Shown: positions 55,691 to 64,000 of the stretch, one piece after another
How positions within the stretch are numbered: the first letter of the stretch is position 1
Layout: every line of letters begins with the position of its first letter
Assembly: GCF_051020955.1 (NCBI RefSeq)
Contig: NC_135016.1
Coordinates: forward strand, 17,466,501 to 17,530,500
Direction of reading: 5' to 3'
Origin: Megalopta genalis
Taxonomy: Eukaryota > Arthropoda > Insecta > Hymenoptera > Halictidae
DNA length: 64,000 bases
The notes under the pieces: model-generated
The model's database searches: none
Told to the model about the DNA's origin: nothing
What the model saw: the letters and a program-made list of their open reading frames with translations, nothing else
Made by a program: the position numbers and the translations under genes

Positions 55691-56106
55691 ATTGATCAAT
55701 GGTCAAAGGTCAGTAAACAGTGGTCAGTGATCAGTGTTCAATAGTCAGTAAACAGTGGTCAGTGTTCAACGGTTAGTGGTCAGTGATCAGTGTTCAATGG
55801 TCAAAGGTCAGTGATCAGTGGTCAGTGGTCATTGGTAAATGGTCAAAAGTTAGTGATTAGTGGTCAGTGATCAATGGTCGATGGTTAATGGCCAGTGATC
55901 AATGCTCAAACATCAACGGTCAGTGGTCAGTGATCAGTGTTCAATGGTCAAAGGTCAGTGATCAGTGGTCAGTGGTCAGTGGTAAATGGTCAAAAGTTAG
56001 TGGTTGGTGGTCAGTGATCAATGGTCGATGGTTAATGGCCAGTGATCAATGGTCAAACCTCAAAGGTCAGTGGTCAGTGGTCAACGGTCAGTAGTCAATG
56101 ATCAAT
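55691..56106. repeat. GGTCAGT minisatellite with 147-bp higher-order period
   Basis: Degenerate heptamers (GGTCAGT, GATCAGT, GTTCAAT, GGTCAAA) run for about 415 bases. A block of variants starting TGTTCAATGGTCAAAGGTC occurs at 55791 and again at 55938. The later marker TCAATGGTCGATGGTTAATG occurs at 55871 and 56018. Both give a spacing of 147 bases, i.e. 21 heptamers. Confidence 0.9.
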
Positions 56107-56909
56107 TTAAGGATATACCGGAATAACGTCGATGCGGTGACTTCATATCAGTATTCGCAGCATTGAATGTCTTTAAAGAAAGTAGAATAAATACCGAAAA
56201 AAACCCGCTATTTGTAATACCGTTTCAATCTCTGCTATATATATAAGATCGCCTCATTAATGGAGTAACGGTCGCCGGCGACAAAGTGGACAGCGGGGCG
56301 CGGAACGCAACGCCTGTTCCCCGGAAAATGCGTCGGGCCGACGCGGGCCGGGCTGGCTGCAGCATTGCAAACTAGGTGTGGCAGTTTTCTATGGTGATCA
56401 GAGCTTAACCGTATTTTCCTGGCGGTGGCGAACGGGTAAACCGCGTCATAGGAAATTTAGTCGATCGTCCGGCGACGTCGTTTGCCTCCAACGAACCGAC
56501 GAATGTGGCCCGCTAACGAGCAACCGCCGCACACCGTGCAACACTCTCGCATCCTCCGTGTCCTGCACCATATTTCCTGCTCTGATGCCTCTTCGAACGA
56601 GCCCGTCGGCGGATTGAAAAAGATTGATTTTATCTGCCGGCGGAGTCTAATTGGAAGCGATTTTCTCGATTAAAAGTTCGATCGCTCCTCGTTGCTTCGA
56701 AATAATTTGCGACTTTCTCCCAGCGTGACGCCGAATCTTCGCCGAACGCTGTCCGGATGCTTCGTTCGGTCGACCTTGAATAAACGTGAGCACGGGAGAC
56801 GGAGGTGACAGAGATTTATAATAACTTGTCGAGCAAGAATGACCGACCGTCTTCGAAGTCGGAATAATATTCTGTTGTCTTGCCGTCCATGTAGTGTAAG
56901 GAACTCTTC
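56107..56909. other. Non-coding stretch, no gene seen
   Basis: Two overlapping plus-strand frames at 56378-56673 show no domain. No element is recognised. Confidence 0.45.
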
Positions 56910-56913
56910 TTAA

Positions 56914-57174
56914 CCCTTTCGTTACTACGGGCCACTATAGTGGCCCTCCATAAGATGCCACTGAGGTACTACGGGCCCCTATAGTGGCCCTCCATAAGAT
57001 GCATTATATTGCATAATGTTATTTCCTCTCATACTGTGTAAATTAAAGAGCGCGTGCTAAAACGTTATAAATACCCTGGAATACACTTTATTTATAAATA
57101 CCCTTCGGAGATAAATTTTTTTGTTCGAAAATATTCCTCGCTGACGAGGAATACTCCCGCCCGTAGCGAAAGGG
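56914..57174. mobile_element. TTAA-flanked element with 44-bp subterminal repeats
   Basis: TTAA (56910-56913) precedes CCCTTTCGTTACTACGGGCC. CCGCCCGTAGCGAAAGGG precedes TTAA (57175-57178). The 261-bp element carries almost two copies of the 44-bp unit at its left side (CACTATAGTGGCCCTCCATA, then one with a single change). The interior contains a hairpin TTCCTCGCTGACGAGGAA at about 57136. There is no frame. It is piggyBac-like by its TTAA target and CCC ends. Confidence 0.8.
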
Positions 57175-57178
57175 TTAA

Positions 57179-57936
57179 TCCGTGGACAATGAACGATATC
57201 GCGGATCGAGCACGAAGCATTTTTGTCCAACGTCCAGCCATTTTTCTGGTTTTGCCGATTTCGAAAGTTCCGAAACCGCTTCACGATCCGCCGCGTGGCG
57301 CAAAAATCGAACGAAGGACCCGATAAAATGCAGATACCGAACCGCGAATTAAAGAACAATTTGTCGAGCCACACGATCGCGAAGTACGACCGATAGCGTA
57401 GCTACCAGTTGCTGAAATCGCGAACAAACCGAACGAACGGTCGCCGCGCGGCGGCGCGGCGCGGCGCCGAGCACCGTCTAACACGTAACCGTGGATCCGT
57501 CGTGGGACCGCGGACGACGATAACCGGCGGTCGTGCCTCAAACACGAAGGCAATACACCCGCCGCGTCTTATGAATATTTACACCGGCTGAATATGCATA
57601 CCACTGACAATGTATTATTTTTGCTTCGCGAGAGATCGATACAGCCGCCCGTACGCGGACGGATGTGTGCCGCGCACGAACTGTGCGTATTTAGATGCAC
57701 ATGGAGCCTTGTCACGACAAGTTTCCGGAGGGGGGAAAAAAAACGATACGGGAATTCTTTACCGCTAGCCAAACATGTGAACTTGTAATTAGAAACGAGT
57801 GACGACGTTTCTTGGAACCCGACGAGCAAATTGAATTTACACGTTTAGTTTCGCGCAAGTGCATTCCGCAGCGGTGCACTCGCAGATTCGAGGCTGGACG
57901 CTGGTTTTCTAGATGCCGTGTCACCGAAAGGTCGAT
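57179..57936. other. Non-coding stretch, no gene seen
   Basis: Frames on both strands at 57057-57924 show no domain. A GGCGCGGCGCGGCGC patch lies at about 57451. No element is recognised. Confidence 0.45.
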
Positions 57937-58084
57937 TTATAGTTGCTGACAATCGGTAGCTACGAAAATGCTGTATAACTATAAAAACGAACCGCAAGGC
58001 TCGAATAAACGTATCTCCTCTTTTTCACCTTCAAATTGTCCATTTCTGCGGACAATCTGAGCGTCAATTGGAGAGACATTACTG
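57937..58084. mobile_element. MITE-2, lacking its left arm
   Basis: It runs from TTATAGTTGCTGACAATCGG through GAACCGCAAGGCTCGAATAA to AATTGGAGAGACATTACTG. The left arm is lost. The next copy follows directly. Confidence 0.75.
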
Positions 58085-58086
58085 TC

Positions 58087-58300
58087 CAGTAATTTCTCCC
58101 TAATTCGCGCTCAGATTGCGCACAAAAATTGACACTTTTGGAAGAGGAGATGCGATTATTTAGCGTTGCAACTCGTTTTTATATCATGTTGACAATCAGT
58201 GACTACAAAAGCGAACCGCAAGCCTCGAATAATAGTATCTCCTCTTCCCAAATTGTCCATTTTCGTTTACAAGCTGAAGGAAAATTGGGGGAATTCACTG
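58087..58300. mobile_element. MITE-2, complete, outer flank of inverted structure
   Basis: It starts CAGTAATTTCTCCC and ends GGGGGAATTCACTG. The right half (from about 58246) is repeated in inverted orientation at 60121-60172 with almost no change. Confidence 0.75.
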
Positions 58301-58641
58301 AACTTCGCTCGACAGCAAGATTAAAGCATCGCTAATTTTGGGCCGAAAAATCGTCGATCTTTGAACAGCCGTAACTCCGTTAAAAACTGTCATAAAATCA
58401 TGACTTTCCTTTCAAATTAAAGCTCGAAGTCTCTACTTTACGATACCGTATCCGAGTTTTTAATATCGCGCACTCCCACGATCGTACTGTAAATCCGAGG
58501 ACATGTTCGCGATACCGAAACAGTGCAAAGTTCAACGCCCCCTGCGGAGTTGCAAAAATTTGTTCGTGCAACGCCGTTTACAGCATCGCAAAGCACGTAC
58601 TTTCCGCTTGAATTTCAAGGCGGTATCGAGTCGCCACGAGG
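58301..58641 (+). repeat. 341-bp segment, inverted-repeat arm 1
   Basis: This segment, from AACTTCGCTCGACAGCAAG to GAGTCGCCACGAGG, lies between a complete MITE-2 and a MITE-2 right half. Its reverse complement lies at 59780-60120 with about four mismatches that I could count, all before 58503. It contains a short frame from ATG at 58503 (46 codons within the segment), rich in Lys/Arg and identical in the other arm. No family is recognised. Confidence 0.85.
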
Positions 58642-58733
58642 AAGGCTCGAATAATCGTATCTCCTCTTCCGAAATTGTCCATTTTTCTGCACAATCTGAG
58701 CGCGAATTAGGGAGAAATTACTTTAATTGCCTG
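58642..58733. mobile_element. MITE-2, right half, inner flank of arm 1
   Basis: AAGGCTCGAATAATCGTATC through TGAGCGCGAATTAGGGAG to AATTACT. It differs from its partner at 59695-59779 by roughly one base in ten, far more than the adjacent 341-bp segments differ. Confidence 0.75.
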
Positions 58734-59694
58734 GTAATAGATTGGACGAAGAAAAAATATATGCGGATTACTCGTGCTTTGCATTATTTTATTTATTTAT
58801 TTACAAGGTACGGTTGAACGGCAGAATCGAGTGAACAGTTTAGAAGCTCTTGTTTGAAATCTAGTAACATAAGTAACATCTGGTAACATCTGTAATCATT
58901 GAGCGTAATGACGCGCGATATCTGGGCCACCTCGCGTTGTCGCGAGTGAAATTTAAAGCGCGGCCGCCGGAGAAAAAGGAAGCGGATTCTCGCGGGTTCT
59001 ATAATTCAATTAAACCGGGCGCGTTGGTATTTAATGGGCCACGATGCTGTAACCTCGTTTTGGACCGGTGCCACGGAGTATCGATGGCCCGCCCCGTCGG
59101 ATGTAAAGGGTGAATCGGTTCGACGTATTTTTTTTTTTTTCGTTCCTCTTGCAACCCCATCGATCGATCAATGCCCGGGGACCGGAAAGAAGCGGAACAG
59201 TGCGGCTACCAAAGCGGAAAAAAGACGCGTCTCACGGACGCGTAGGTTTGCCCTCGTTCCTCCTTTCTTTTTCTCTCCGGGCCGTCGCCAAAGAATGCAT
59301 CGAGCCTCGGATCACGGACTCGAGCGATTTCAAAGTATTGTTACGCTCGATTCTCCTTTCGGAGATCGAAAGGGGTGGGGTTCTGTAGAATCACGCTTGT
59401 TCCGCTCCGCCCGCACTGTTTTCCCTCGGAAATGCAATTGGCTTGAAATGACTTCTTGACAAGCTCGTGACTTCGAGTGAATTAAAGTGCACTCTGTCTG
59501 TGTCTACGGTTTGCGTTTCCTGTACAGGCCGCTGCAAAATCGGCGCCGCCCGTTCGTTTCCGAGACAACCGCGATACTTGGAATCTTTTCTCAGCACTGG
59601 AAAATTGATTCGCGTAGCCAGCTGTCGAGCAATCAGCGATTTTCTCAGTACTCGGAGAGAAGAGAATTCGTTGACAGTTCCGAATACATTTTTA
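58734..59694. other. Spacer of the inverted structure, no gene seen
   Basis: About 960 bases separate the two inverted arms. Two overlapping plus-strand frames at 59034-59459 show no domain. A poly-T run lies at 59129-59140. Confidence 0.5.
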
Positions 59695-59779
59695 CAGTAA
59701 ATTCTCCCTAATCGACGCTCGGATTGTGCAGAAAAAAGGACAATTTTGGAAGAGGAGATACGATCATTCGTGCCTTGCA
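59695..59779. mobile_element. MITE-2, left half, inner flank of arm 2
   Basis: CAGTAAATTCTCCCTAATCG through GGAAGAGGAGATACGATCAT, after TA at 59693-59694. It stops where the 341-bp segment begins. Confidence 0.75.
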
Positions 59780-60120
59780 CCTCGTGGCGACTCGATACCG
59801 CCTTGAAATTCAAGCGGAAAGTACGTGCTTTGCGATGCTGTAAACGGCGTTGCACGAACAAATTTTTGCAACTCCGCAGGGGGCGTTGAACTTTGCACTG
59901 TTTCGGTATCGCGAACATGTCCTCGGATTTACAGTACGATCGCGGGAGTGCGCGATATTAAAAATTCGGATACGGTATCGTAAAGTAGAGACTTCGAGCT
60001 TTAATTTGAAAGGAAAGTCATGATTTTATGACAGTTTTTAACGGAGTTACAGCTGTTCAAAGATCGACGATTCTTCGGCCCAAAATTAGCGATGCTTTAA
60101 TCTTGCTGTCGAGCGAAGTT
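59780..60120 (-). repeat. 341-bp segment, inverted-repeat arm 2
   Basis: This is the reverse complement of 58301-58641. Together with the adjoining half of the outer MITE-2 the inverted identity extends to about 395 bases. The two arms could pair as a long hairpin in a transcript. Confidence 0.85.
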
Positions 60121-60322
60121 CAGTGAATTCCCCCAATTTTCCTTCAGCTTGTAAACGAAAATTGACAATTTGGGAAGAGGAGATACGATTATTCGTGCCG
60201 TGCGGCACGTTTTTATAATTACCGATTGTCAACAATTATAAAAACGAGGTTCGAGGCTCGAACGATCGTATCTCCTCTTCCCAAATTGTCCATCAATTGT
60301 GCGCAATCTGAAATTATTGTAT
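60121..60322. mobile_element. MITE-2, complete, outer flank of arm 2
   Basis: It starts CAGTGAATTCCCCCAATTTT and contains GGGAAGAGGAGATACGATTA with its mirror image. It ends near CGCAATCTGAAATTATTG. Confidence 0.75.
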
Positions 60323-62245
60323 TTCGCGGGAGCGTCTTTTCGGATCTAAAATGATCAATTTGCTCGCGCCAGCGGGCCGAGCTGTCTTCGTCGTTTGTAG
60401 GTAACTCGTCTACGCTTACTGTACTCCTTATTCTGTAAGTTACCCGTCTTACGATTGTCACCATTCGTTATTTCGTAAATCGAACAGTACATCCATATTT
60501 GAGGACCACGAAAACAGAATCGAGCGCCGAAGGAACAGCTCCAGTTCCTCGATTCGCGAAGATCCAATTCTACAAATACAGACTCGGCTACAATTCACAG
60601 GATACGGACCCGTCTGCCAGCTTTCTAGTGGCTCGAATGATTTTTTTATGAGACGTCGGGTTCGCTGAAAAATGTGTTTTCGTGAAAAACGCGTCCGCCC
60701 GTGGTATCGCGCGCCGTTGCACGCTGCACCTAGTTTCGCTTCGAGGCTCGCGACATAAAACGTAATAAAAGCCAACAACAAGATCACGTTCGAAATATAT
60801 CTTTGGAAATCTCGCCGAGTCGGCTCCGCTCGGCCCGCCGCGCCGTCGTGTCCTCCTCGCTCATCGGTCATCGGCTTAATTAATATAAACGCGATGCTAA
60901 TGACGCGGCGCGCCGATGAGTATCGCGACCGGCGACCAGCTTTTTTCCTCCCGCGATCTATTTACTAATGACCGGCAGTCCTCGGCGGAACGGGGCGCGG
61001 CTCTTGGCTTGCACGGCCATAAATTGCGCCGCGTGACGTTTCGATTCCACTCGAACATTTCGCGCGATAAAATATACACCGGCGGTGGTGGCCGGCGAAA
61101 AAAGAATGGAAGAAACCAGCGGACCTCATCCACGATTTAGTCACGTTCGACAAGTTTCCGGCGTTCGCCTGAACGCCGAGCTTCTCGTCCGCCGGTGTGT
61201 CCAGCGTATCCGACTCTTCGTATGTTAAACGTAACAAAAAAAAAACTGTGTTTTCTCTATCGATGTACGCAGGAAATGCGTGGTAATTCGCTACGATACG
61301 TCAACTTTGCGAGAGACGATAAGCAGCTCGTAGCGCGTCGTGGCCGAGAGTACAGTAACGTCTCCCTAATTTTTAGGCGCGCTTCTTTATCGAAGTATAT
61401 ATCATAATACAAATCGTAGGAAGTTTAAATAAATCCAGGCTATTAAATAAATCCATTGTTTACGAAGCAATATATTGGGTTGACAACTAAGTAATTGCCG
61501 ATTTCAGTTATAGATGTCTCTCACTCCCATTTTTATGATATCCGTAACAATTCCTGCTTCGTCCAGAAAGTATCGAAAGCGATCCTCTCGGTTGCTCGAG
61601 AGTCCGCGCGCGTTCTCCGGCGGCCCTCGCCGATAGAAAACGAGCGGAGCCGAAACCGCGGCTCCCATTCCTCCGCGGAATGTCCGTTAATGGGAGATTT
61701 GAATTTTAAACCAGGCCGGAATCAATCGGCGCGTCGATGTAAATGTTTATTTAAATCCCGGCCGGCTTTTGACGAGCATCGAGCGCATTAAACATCCGGC
61801 TGCTGAACCCGCGATTTCCATACTAACCTTTTTACGAGCAAGTTTTTGCGCGGACCGCGCGCCGGAGTACGTAATTTAAATTCATTCCATCCCGACTTGA
61901 ACATTTCTCGCGGACCGCGCGTCCGGGCCGCGAATATTCCGCGGAACAACGCCGCGTCGGCCAGACTGCACCGTTCTGCATTCGCGACATTTCATGCTGG
62001 CCCTGTGTCCTTCTCCGGAAACCGGGCAACGACTCCCTCAATGGAGCGGCTAACGGGGCTCTGGCAAACTCTCGTTCGACTTTTTTCGGGGGAGTAACGA
62101 AAAATCAAAGCTTCGGAGACACGAGGGTAGGTCTTACGTTCATTCGTGCTAATCGGTTTTCGAATAATACGCGAGACGAGTCCTTTCGTCGATTGACACC
62201 GGGAGGGATGGCCCTTAGGCACTCTGAAGATAGTGGAACAGGGTA
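60323..62245. other. Non-coding stretch, no gene seen
   Basis: Frames on both strands at 60458-62222 show no domain. A short MITE-2 left tip (CAGTAACGTCTCCCTAATTT) lies at about 61354, and a mariner end at 61475. A 137-codon minus-strand frame at 60458-60871 has no recognised motif. Confidence 0.4.
61475..61530 (+). mobile_element. mariner element, left terminus only
   Basis: TA is followed by TTGGGTTGACAACTAAGTAA and TTGCCGATTT. This closely resembles the terminal repeat of mariner elements known from honeybee and related insects (ends of the type TTGGGTTGGCAACTAAGTAA). No transposase frame or right terminus follows, so it is a short relic. Confidence 0.7.
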
Positions 62246-62447
62246 CAGTAATTTCTCCCTAATTCGCGCTTAGATTGCGCACAAAAATTGACACTTTTGG
62301 AAGAGGAGATGCGATTATTTAGCGTTGCGACTCGTTTTTATATCGTGTCGACAATTCGTGACTATAAAAATGAACCGCAAGTATCTCCTCTCCCTAAATT
62401 GTCCATTTCTGTGCACAATCTGAGCGTCGGTAAGGGAGACATTACTG
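62246..62447. mobile_element. MITE-2, first of an adjacent pair
   Basis: CAGTAATTTCTCCC follows TA at 62244-62245, and GGTAAGGGAGACATTACTG ends it. Its left arm is close to that at 58087 (ATTGACACTTTTGGAAGAGG, TTTAGCGTTGC). Confidence 0.8.
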
Positions 62448-62634
62448 CAGTTCCTCTAATGGACAATTTAGGGAAAGGAGATACGATTATTCTCGATCCT
62501 TGCGGTTCATTTTTATAGTCACGAATTGTCAACAACTATAAGAACGAGCTGCAGGGCTCGAATAATCGTATCTCCTCTCCCTAAATTGTCCACTTCTCTG
62601 CATAATCTTCGCGTCAGTTAGGGCGACATTGCTG
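62448..62634. mobile_element. MITE-2, second of an adjacent pair, left end shortened
   Basis: CAGTTCCTCTAATGGACAAT replaces the usual left end. The arms continue normally to AGGGCGACATTGCTG, followed by TA. Confidence 0.75.
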
Positions 62635-62636
62635 TA

Positions 62637-63593
62637 TATCGAATCCAGATCGAGGATAATTTACATCTGTGTCGATAGTATCGATCTTCAAAAGGTAATC
62701 GAATTCTCTGAACACTTTTGTTCCACATTTTACGAGAGACTCTTACGAGAACGTAAAGATCCGCAGTCTAATAGAGGCCGGCTCGGCGTTCCCAACCTAA
62801 CGCGCTACTTACGCGAGCGAACAATAGGGGGTTAATTGTCGAACGGAGTAATGAAAAGTGTAAGAACGAAATTATCGTAAAGTTAGCGGCCCGGAATGGA
62901 AACGACATTTCACGAGCAACAACTTTTACTGCATATCAGCCGCGCGACCAATCCGGAGCTCTTGTTCCCGTCTCCTCGTTTATCCAACGTCACCGGCGCG
63001 GCGGAACATGGCTCGACACACCGGGGAAATCCTGGCGGACTTTCTAACACGCGCAAGATTATACGGCGGCATAAAAAGGAAAGATCGGTGAACGAAAGTA
63101 CGCGCGGTGCGTCAATATTTAAGTTCTCCGCTGGATCTCGTTTAATCCGCCGTAATAACAGATTCATCTGTGTAACGAGTAATTCGAATCGAAGGACGCG
63201 CAGTCATCTCTCGATCGGTTTTACGCTCGACAGATCGAGCTAATCTTCTTATCGTTGTAGGCGACACCTGTCCGATAGCTTTGTAATTGCAGAAAACTCG
63301 CAGAAATTCGTTGGAAACTTTGTCCAATACGATGTCACGCGTTTAATGCTGAATCTAAGCCGAAGTTTGCCAGTCGAAATAACCGGTCTCGCGTCGTTAA
63401 TTTTTATACCGTCGATTTACGAAGATTTTTCCCTAAGAAGCGGTTCGATAAGTTCCTTCGTTCTCAAGCTTACGTTGTAATTAAAATGGCGAAAAGCCTA
63501 AGTGTAACTCCACTCTTGTCGTTGTTATATAAAAAGCAACATACGTTAGTTACTTTTATAGTTCGGTAAGTTTAGTCTTAATCGTACGTGATA
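62637..63593. other. Non-coding stretch, no gene seen
   Basis: Frames at 62896-63327 on both strands show no domain. No element is recognised. Confidence 0.45.
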
Positions 63594-63671
63594 CAGTAGT
63601 CTCCCTAATTGACGCTCGGATTGTGCAGAAAAAAGGACAATTTAGGAAGAGGGAGTTAGGGAGACATTACT
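63594..63671. mobile_element. MITE-2, internally deleted to 78 bp
   Basis: CAGTAGTCTCCCTAATTGAC and AGGACAATTTAGGAAGAGGG are followed at once by GTTAGGGAGACATTAC and TA. The right arm and loop are deleted, leaving both termini. Confidence 0.8.
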
Positions 63672-63894
63672 ATACCGTCTAGAAACCACGTATACGAAGC
63701 TAAACAAATAAAGAGATCGCTAAAGCAATCAAGAATTCGAACAACCTCGACGTAAAAAATGTTCAACTGCGCGCCGATTCTACAGTCGGTAACATTCCCA
63801 AATTCCAATCAACGTTCAAGTATCAGCCCGACTCATAAACAATCGATGTAAACAATTTAAAAACCAGAAAGACAAATCGAAGATCAAGACTCAC
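63672..63894 (-). other. Intron sequence next to the cadherin exon donor
   Basis: Read on the minus strand, the exon ends AACAAAG and the intron starts GTGAGT (63889-63894), a strong 5' splice site. The sequence leftward is therefore intron on the minus strand. How far it extends is unknown; I find no acceptor followed by cadherin-like coding anywhere in the window. Confidence 0.7.
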
Positions 63895-64000
63895 CTTTGT
63901 TGTCGATGCTGAAGATCCCGATGCCATCGCCGCCCCGGATGCTGTATCCAATCCTGGAGTCTCCTCCCAGATGATCGGCGTCCTTGGCGCGCACAGTGGC
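63895..64000 (-). CDS. Cadherin-family protein, partial exon
   Basis: Read on the minus strand from the window edge, 35 codons and one base are open and end at a GTGAGT donor, giving a phase-1 intron. The peptide contains KDADHLGGDSRIGYSIRGGD and GIGIFSID. This fits the middle of an extracellular cadherin repeat: the A-x-D-x-D-type calcium-binding motif, then I-x-Y-S-I, then F-x-I-D. Cadherins are membrane adhesion proteins whose repeats bind calcium between domains. The exon continues beyond 64000. Which cadherin it is cannot be decided from 35 residues; a large-intron gene such as a neural-type cadherin is one possibility. The reading frame, motif and splice site together make this the one solid host coding feature. 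Confidence 0.85.

Noticed and set aside
55867..56094. Plus-strand frame of Trp/Ser/Val/Asn-rich repeats
   Set aside because: It is a translation of the GGTCAGT minisatellite.
1..63894. Search for tRNA, rRNA or further cadherin exons
   Set aside because: By eye I found no cloverleaf with A- and B-box promoters, no rRNA-like sequence, and no minus-strand frame with cadherin motifs such as DxNDNxPxF or LDRE. Short exons could still be missed; a tRNA scan and protein-to-genome alignment would decide.

Overview
The window looks like nuclear DNA of an insect, most likely a hymenopteran and perhaps a bee. The reasons are: no dense operon-like coding; a spliced cadherin-type exon cut by the right edge; a CpG-rich, patchy base composition; abundant GA/CT and AT microsatellites; and many short palindromic DNA transposons with TA or TTAA target sites. 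One short mariner terminus also fits. The species call is inference only; the repeats and the cadherin exon are read directly from the sequence.

Coding content is almost nil. The one host exon I can support is at 63895-64000 on the minus strand. It encodes part of a cadherin repeat and ends in a clear GT donor, so sequence to its left is intron of that gene for an unknown distance. I saw no further cadherin exon on the minus strand. Much of the window may therefore be one giant intron, but this is unproven. The only other protein I recognise is a broken piggyBac-type transposase (5166-5780) inside an internally deleted, TTAA-flanked element (4985-5886). Most other open frames are chance frames or lie in repeats.

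Three non-autonomous families dominate. MITE-1 is a 320-365 bp foldback with ends like CAGGGTGTCCC (around 1031, 15539, 21453, 30259, 33857, 45409, 54420). MITE-2 is a palindrome of about 180-230 bp with ends like CAGTAATGTCTCCC and TA flanks. It has more than twenty complete or partial copies, densest at 32.2, 36.4-37.8, 57.9-60.3 and 62.2-62.6 kb. MITE-3 is about 230-280 bp with ends like CCCTTTGCACTCGAG and TTAA flanks (around 3357, 4820, 19943, 33575, 39141, 41935, 43615, 45490, 47302). Other TTAA elements lie at 7283, 20020, 50100, 53243 and 56914, and Tc1-like ends at 18676 and 38842.

The most interesting structures are nested or expanded elements. Three MITE-3 copies were each entered by a different TTAA element at the same internal TTAA. 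A 32-bp minisatellite occurs at four loci with shared end variants, and one array sits in the loop of a MITE-2. A 44-bp palindromic array is the expanded subterminal repeat of a TTAA transposon. A near-identical 341-bp segment sits in inverted orientation at 58.3 and 59.8 kb. A perfect 69-bp inverted repeat lies at 30.6 kb. A GGTCAGT minisatellite has a 147-bp higher-order period. The remaining stretches hold unannotated non-coding DNA in which I see no gene.
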